In this document: piece after piece, positions 60,556 through 64,000 of the stretch | How the letters are laid out: each line of letters begins with the position of its first letter | Position numbering within the stretch: the stretch's first letter is position 1 | Assembly (NCBI RefSeq): GCF_005116445.1 | Contig: NZ_SWBQ01000005.1 | Coordinates: 248,001-312,000, forward strand | Source of the DNA: Pedobacter frigoris | Lineage (GTDB): Bacteria > Bacteroidota > Bacteroidia > Sphingobacteriales > Sphingobacteriaceae | Reading direction: 5' to 3' | DNA: 64,000 bases | The notes under the pieces: model-generated | The model's input: the letters and a program-made list of their open reading frames with translations, nothing else | Told to the model about the DNA's origin: nothing | The model's database searches: none | Program-made: the position numbers and the translations under genes

Positions 60556-60613
60556 ATCATCTTGTATGTGACAAAGATTGCACTTGAAAACCTATCAATA
60601 GTTTTATAAACCA

Positions 60614-60623
60614 GGTTATAACC
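60614..60623. promoter_or_regulatory. Palindrome GGTTATAACC shared with the left end
   Basis: An exact 10-bp palindrome between the HTH gene start and the integrase stop; the same ten bases occur at 4862-4871. Possible site for an ICE regulator or directionality factor. Confidence 0.35.
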
Positions 60624-61859
60624 CTAAGTAATAAAGTCCAATAACTTCTCTGCTACCTCGTGTTTTACCTTGCTCTCAAAACCTGCCCAATATTTTTGTG
60701 TTGTGGCAAGTGTTGTGTGTCCAAGCGCTTCTTGGGCAAATTCTAACCCTATTTCCCGGGTTACCGCCGTGGTAAAAGAATGCCTTGCGTACATTGTGCC
60801 AAGGTTAAACGGAATACCGACTATCTTTGCCAATCTGTTCATGTGCTGATTAACAAAACGGATAAAATTTTGGTTGACACGATGTCTTTCCTTTGCGTCC
60901 ATTCCTTGTTCGAATATAGGGAATACATAATCTCTATCGTCTCCGTTTTTCCTGCCGTATTTGGAGATTATCCTGGCGACTGAAGCGGTTATTGGCACGA
61001 CAATCGGCGTTGGGTCTTCTCTGGTTGTATTTAGAGTCTTGTGCCTAAGAAATGAAAAGTAGTCATCAGTAACATTCTTGAACTTTAGTTCAGCAATATC
61101 CCTAAAATTAATTCCATTGCACTGATAACTGAAAAACCAAAAATCTCTCGCCTTTATAATGAATTCATCATCTGTTTCCCAAGTGTAAAGTGATTTAAGT
61201 ACATCTTTTTCAATGTTCTTCTTGATGTTTTTACCGGTAGGGATCTTGTATTTTTTAAAGGGATAGACTTCTGGTTCAATATCACCGTTTTCTATTGCTG
61301 TATTAAAAAGTTTTCTTAATGGTCTAAGATAGATGCCTACCGTACTTCGGCTCATATCTTTGTTAAGTGCCCACCGTTCGTACCTTTGCAAAAATTCGGG
61401 TGTGATGGTATCAAAAGTTAGCCTTTCAACTCTATGTGCCCTGTCCAGATTTACAAACCGCAAAATGGAGTTCATACTACACCTGTAGTTCGAGGCAGTA
61501 CCAATCCTGTCTTGTCCCTCAAGATCGGAAATATATTCGCTGTAATGATCAATGATATTATTGATGCTTGCTTTGCTTCTGAACAATGCCCTTTCAAATT
61601 TTGCAAAAGAAAAAAAACGTAGAGTATTCGCGGCCTCTATTCCTTTGGATTCGATAGCTTTTAGACTTATCTGAATTTCTCTAAACCTACCACGGGGTGC
61701 GGGTTCTAAATATCCATGCTCAAATTCTTCAAGCGATACAGCCATTCCAGTCTCATACATTTTGGCTTTTTGATAATAGACACGCAACTTTATCGGAAAT
61801 TTTCCATCCTCTAATGGTCTGCGGGTATCGTGGTAAAGGGAGATCAATGCTTTCTTCAT
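60624..61859 (-). CDS. Tyrosine recombinase (ICE integrase)
   Basis: 411 residues from the ATG at 61859 (MKKALISLYHDTRRPLEDGK). The open frame continues upstream to 62006, but that part is hydrophobic, unlike any integrase, and crosses the arm repeats. An N-terminal arm-binding domain and SAM-like core-binding domain (NIIDHYSEYISDLEGQDRIGTASNYRCSMNSILRF) precede the catalytic domain. Box I reads CNGINFRDIAELKF, with Asn near 249 where most relatives have the catalytic Arg. Box II is YARHSF (Arg near 355), then LGHTTLATTQKYW with the nucleophilic Tyr near 389. Loss of the first Arg is also known in IntDOT. It lies beside attR, reading inward. Confidence 0.92.
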   Translation of the reverse strand: MKKALISLYHDTRRPLEDGKFPIKLRVYYQKAKMYETGMAVSLEEFEHGYLEPAPRGRFREIQISLKAIESKGIEAANTLRFFSFAKFERALFRSKASINNIIDHYSEYISDLEGQDRIGTASNYRCSMNSILRFVNLDRAHRVERLTFDTITPEFLQRYERWALNKDMSRSTVGIYLRPLRKLFNTAIENGDIEPEVYPFKKYKIPTGKNIKKNIEKDVLKSLYTWETDDEFIIKARDFWFFSYQCNGINFRDIAELKFKNVTDDYFSFLRHKTLNTTREDPTPIVVPITASVARIISKYGRKNGDDRDYVFPIFEQGMDAKERHRVNQNFIRFVNQHMNRLAKIVGIPFNLGTMYARHSFTTAVTREIGLEFAQEALGHTTLATTQKYWAGFESKVKHEVAEKLLDFIT

Positions 61860-61886
61860 ACTATAACAAATATTTTTTGGCTTTTC

Positions 61887-61906
61887 ATTTGCACAGATTT
61901 TGCACA
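61887..61906 (+). repeat. Right arm-type direct repeats, probable integrase sites
   Basis: ATTTGCACA at 61887-61895 and TTTTGCACA at 61898-61906, 11-base period, in the same orientation as the pair at the left end. They lie 28 bases upstream of the integrase ATG, so binding could also repress the gene. Confidence 0.6.
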
Positions 61907-62023
61907 AAAATCTTCGAAATAACCCAAAAAGAGTAAAATCAAAGATAAGAATAAAAAAGCTAAATACCTGATAAACAGAATACTTATAGATAACAATAGA
62001 CATCACAAAACACCAAATAACTC

Positions 62024-62060
62024 CTGTTAATCAGAGGGTCGCTGGTTCGAGCCCAGCAGA
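62024..62060 (+). repeat. attR direct repeat (displaced tRNA-Asn 3' end)
   Basis: Identical to 4650-4686 over 37 bases. It continues AGGAGC; the segment AGAAGGA would pair perfectly with the acceptor strand TCCTTCT of the tRNA gene. This copy is therefore the ancestral chromosomal 3' end. Confidence 0.93.
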
Positions 62061-62071
62061 AGGAGCAGAAT

Positions 62072-62106
62072 AAAGCCCTTTACAAATCGTAAAGGGCTTT
62101 TCTTTT
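62072..62106 (+). terminator. Original terminator of tRNA-Asn, now beyond the ICE
   Basis: 12-bp stem AAAGCCCTTTAC / GTAAAGGGCTTT with a 5-base loop and a T-rich tail. It lies where the tRNA transcript ended before insertion. Confidence 0.8.
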
Positions 62107-62127
62107 TTATCGTTTACCCTGCCCATC

Positions 62128-63393
62128 ATGAAGAGATTTTTATACGGAATTGATTTTGGAACAACCAATTCGGCACTCGCCATTTATGATGAAGACGCCA
62201 AAGAAATTCATAGTACCATTATCATTCCATCCCTTATTTATTTTTATCATCAGCTAAATGCCGGGGATGACAAAAGTTACGTGGTAGGTGAAGAAGCCAT
62301 CCATGCCTATCTCCATGATGGCATGAAAGGCCGCTTCATTAAATCAGTTAAACAAATCCTATCCAGAAGCAGTTTCACAGAAACACGGATACATAATAAA
62401 AGATATAATGCTTCTGACCTTGTAGCAATCATTCTAAAAGAATTGAAAAGCAGGGCAGATGAAGTGACCGGGCAGGACTGCCGAAAGGCTGTTATTGGCA
62501 GGCCTGTCTTTTTTGATGATGACAATGTACAAAAGGATACGCTGGCACAAAACAGACTTAATAAAGCTGCTGAAATTGCAGGTTTTACGGAAGTCCGTTT
62601 CCAGTTTGAGCCTATAGGTGCCGCTTTCGCTTATGAAAAAACGCTGCTAAAAAAAGAAAGTGTACTTGTTGCCGATCTAGGCGGTGGAACAACAGATTTT
62701 ACTTATTTAGTTCTTGATCCTACAAAAGTAGGGAGTAAAGATCGAAAGAATGATATGATGGCCACCGGAGGAATTTATATAGGAGGTGATAGTTTTGATT
62801 CTGCTTTTATGTGGGAAAGAGGAACGCCCTACTTCGGTAAGCATACACAATACGAGGCAACTCCGGGTAAGGTATTAACGGTGCCTAAATCACTTTTCGC
62901 AAATATCTGCTCATGGGAACAGATGAATTTTTTTAACGGACAACGTATTCGAAAGGATATTGAAGACTATTATTATTTCTCCGGGAAAGACCGAAAGTTT
63001 AAAAATCTGATTACGCTCATCGAAAATAACTTAGGTTATTCCGTGTTTCAGGCGATAGAGAAGACTAAGATCACGCTGTCTAAATCAAATACATCAGAAT
63101 TTCGGTACGATGGTATGGATATCCAAATTCAAGAGGAGGTCTCCTTGTCGGATTATGAGCAAATCATAAAAAAGGATGTTGATCGGATTTCAAATTATCT
63201 AAATGAATTTATGTCCCTGCACAATATTGGTGTAAATGATATTGACAGCCTTTTTCTAACTGGGGGTACTTCTATGGTTGGTAGTATTCAACAATTATTT
63301 AAAGATAAGTTTCCACACATCACTATGAATTCCGGAGATAATTTTAAAAGTGTTGCTAAAGGTTTAGCTTATAGTGGTTACCTGTTTGGGTAA
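62128..63393 (+). CDS. Hsp70-family ATPase without substrate-binding domain
   Basis: 421 residues. Actin-fold ATPase motifs are present: phosphate-1 YGIDFGTTNSALAIYD at 6-21, QFEPIGAAFAYE with the connecting motif, phosphate-2 VLVADLGGGTTDFTYLV, and the adenosine motif LFLTGGTSMVGSIQQLF near the end. It is much shorter than DnaK (about 640) and lacks the beta-sandwich substrate domain, resembling YegD-type proteins. It is a cytosolic ATPase of unsettled role, possibly a chaperone-related sensor. It is chromosomal, just beyond attR, in convergent orientation with the sulfatase gene. Confidence 0.9.
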   Translation: MKRFLYGIDFGTTNSALAIYDEDAKEIHSTIIIPSLIYFYHQLNAGDDKSYVVGEEAIHAYLHDGMKGRFIKSVKQILSRSSFTETRIHNKRYNASDLVAIILKELKSRADEVTGQDCRKAVIGRPVFFDDDNVQKDTLAQNRLNKAAEIAGFTEVRFQFEPIGAAFAYEKTLLKKESVLVADLGGGTTDFTYLVLDPTKVGSKDRKNDMMATGGIYIGGDSFDSAFMWERGTPYFGKHTQYEATPGKVLTVPKSLFANICSWEQMNFFNGQRIRKDIEDYYYFSGKDRKFKNLITLIENNLGYSVFQAIEKTKITLSKSNTSEFRYDGMDIQIQEEVSLSDYEQIIKKDVDRISNYLNEFMSLHNIGVNDIDSLFLTGGTSMVGSIQQLFKDKFPHITMNSGDNFKSVAKGLAYSGYLFG

Positions 63394-63423
63394 ACTAAAT
63401 GATCGACTATCCTATTTCTTTGA

Positions 63424-64000
63424 TTATTCCAGGACCTGTAAAGTAAGGTACTTTATCGCATCCTGATCTTTGTATTCCTGAGCTGCTGTGAGGAGCTTGG
63501 ATTTGAAGCTCTTTAGCAGCGCTTCATACTTTTTGTCTGCAGCAAGATTATGAAGCTCATGCTTGTCATTCTTAAGGTCATAAAACTCCCAGGAGTTTAA
63601 TTTCCCGTAAAAACGTATCAATTTATATTGTGAAGTCCTGATTCCAAAATGAGGATGTACCAGATGCGGACCCGGATATTCATAATAATGATAATATACC
63701 GGCTTTTCCGCGAGTCCGGTTTTGCTGCCATTCAGTGCAGACCAAAAAGATCTTCCTTGTATATCCATAGGTATCTTTCCTCCAGCCATATCTAATAAGG
63801 TAGGAGCCCAGTCGATATTTGCAACTACGTTATTGACCTTGCTGCCTGCCTTAATCTTTCCCGGGTATCTGATGACGAAAGGTGTTTTTAAGGATTCTTC
63901 GTACATAAATCTTTTATCAAACCATCCATGTTCTCCTAAATAAAACCCCTGGTCGGATGCATAAATTACTATTGTATTTTGTGAAAGCTCCTTTTTATCC
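63424..64000 (-). CDS. Sulfatase, C-terminal part (N-terminus beyond the window)
   Basis: Open from the window edge to the stop at 63424, about 192 residues. QNTIVIYASDQGFYLGEHGWFDKRFMYEESLKTPFVIRYPGKI is the conserved C-terminal half of the alkaline-phosphatase-fold sulfatases, with the metal-binding Asp in SDQG and Lys in DKR. It is followed by NIDWAPTLLDMAGGKIPMDIQGRSFWSAL and the C-terminal subdomain (YKLIRFYGKLNSWEFYDLKNDKHELHNLA). The catalytic formylglycine site (C/S-x-P-x-R) is in the missing part. These enzymes usually remove sulfate esters from polysaccharides or act as arylsulfatases in the periplasm. The substrate is unknown. Confidence 0.9.
   Translation of the reverse strand, partial: DKKELSQNTIVIYASDQGFYLGEHGWFDKRFMYEESLKTPFVIRYPGKIKAGSKVNNVVANIDWAPTLLDMAGGKIPMDIQGRSFWSALNGSKTGLAEKPVYYHYYEYPGPHLVHPHFGIRTSQYKLIRFYGKLNSWEFYDLKNDKHELHNLAADKKYEALLKSFKSKLLTAAQEYKDQDAIKYLTLQVLE

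Larger units (their letters stand above)
4650..62060. mobile_element. Integrative and conjugative element (ICE) in tRNA-Asn
   Basis: A 37-bp identical direct repeat (4650-4686 and 62024-62060), which extends to 43 bp with one mismatch, bounds a 57.4-kb segment. The segment contains relaxase, coupling protein, RteC regulators, a Bacteroidota type IV secretion operon, excisionase-like HTH genes and a tyrosine recombinase next to the right end. This is the textbook layout of a CTnDOT-like Bacteroidota conjugative element using a tRNA 3' end as attachment site. Cargo includes a RiPP/SusCD locus, a mutagenic polymerase operon and several probable defence or addiction modules. The outer-membrane core gene traN was not recognised. 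Confidence 0.93.

Noticed and set aside
61860..62006. Upstream extension of the integrase frame
   Set aside because: It is hydrophobic and unlike an integrase N-terminus, and it covers the arm repeats; the ATG at 61859 opens the typical arm-binding domain.
62024..62066. Second tRNA-Asn gene at the right end
   Set aside because: Only the 3' part is present; there is no 5' acceptor, D-arm or anticodon 5' strand, so it is the attR remnant.

Overview
The window looks like a Bacteroidota chromosome, most likely family Sphingobacteriaceae (Pedobacter-like). The reasons are several exact TAnnTTTG -7 promoter elements, a SusC/SusD pair with a FecI/FecR-type sigma/anti-sigma switch, Bacteroidota-only transfer genes (TraE/DUF4134, TraF/DUF4133, TraG, TraJ, TraK, TraM) and RteC regulators. 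The genus is inferred from gene style; no rRNA is present to settle it.

Chromosomal flanks. Left (1-4.6 kb): start of a TetR regulator, murB, an ECF sigma factor, an SRPBCC protein, a small membrane protein coupled to a cytochrome-b5-like protein, a PfkB-type sugar/nucleoside kinase and tRNA-Asn(GTT). Right (62.07-64 kb): an Hsp70-like ATPase and the C-terminal part of a sulfatase.

Between them, from 4650 to 62060 (57.4 kb), lies an integrative and conjugative element (ICE) inserted in the 3' half of tRNA-Asn. A 37-bp identical direct repeat marks both ends. A tyrosine recombinase gene sits beside the right end, and paired TTTGCACA direct repeats lie inside each end as likely integrase arm sites. 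The right-hand repeat keeps the ancestral tRNA 3' end, which pairs perfectly with the 5' acceptor strand. The element-supplied copy now in the tRNA creates one G-U pair.

ICE layout. 5.0-9.7 kb: candidate oriT, MobC-like protein, relaxase, coupling ATPase, RteC. 9.7-11.1 kb: unknown protein and excisionase-like HTH. 11.1-24.2 kb: cargo locus 1, a cell-surface signalling and RiPP locus. It has an ECF sigma, FecR, SusC with an STN domain, SusD, a thioredoxin-like protein, LytTR, a full-length LanB-type lanthipeptide dehydratase, an unannotated 41-residue Ser/Thr-rich precursor ending in Cys, and a periplasmic DsbD-alpha protein. Two 61-nt promoter-like elements, alignable without gaps, precede fecR and the DsbD-alpha gene, so one ECF sigma may drive both. 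24.4-27.7 kb: an alpha-oxoamine synthase (AONS/SPT/CqsA superfamily) coupled to a large TetR-headed regulator. 28.0-39.9 kb: second RteC and the tra operon (TraE to TraM), ending in a DUF3945-like protein; no TraN/VirB9 was recognised. 40-44.5 kb: cargo locus 2, a leftward three-gene set of a PHP-plus-SMC-like ATPase and two nuclease-like proteins. 44.6-48.7 kb: dinB-dnaE mutagenic polymerase operon behind a palindromic operator. 48.8-51.4 kb: small unknown genes and DUF932. 51.5-56.6 kb: cargo locus 3, an NLR-like ATPase with an N-terminal DUF4297-like nuclease and TPR-like end, plus two unknown proteins. 56.8-58.0 kb: Panacea-type antitoxin and overlapping partner. 58.0-60.2 kb: RES-domain protein followed by an HNH protein. 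60.2-61.9 kb: second HTH and integrase.

The element therefore pairs a conjugation machine with several likely defence or addiction modules and one probable peptide natural-product locus. The most novel points are the hidden LanB-linked precursor inside a SusCD/ECF regulon, the PHP-ATPase trio, the NLR trio and the RES-HNH pair.
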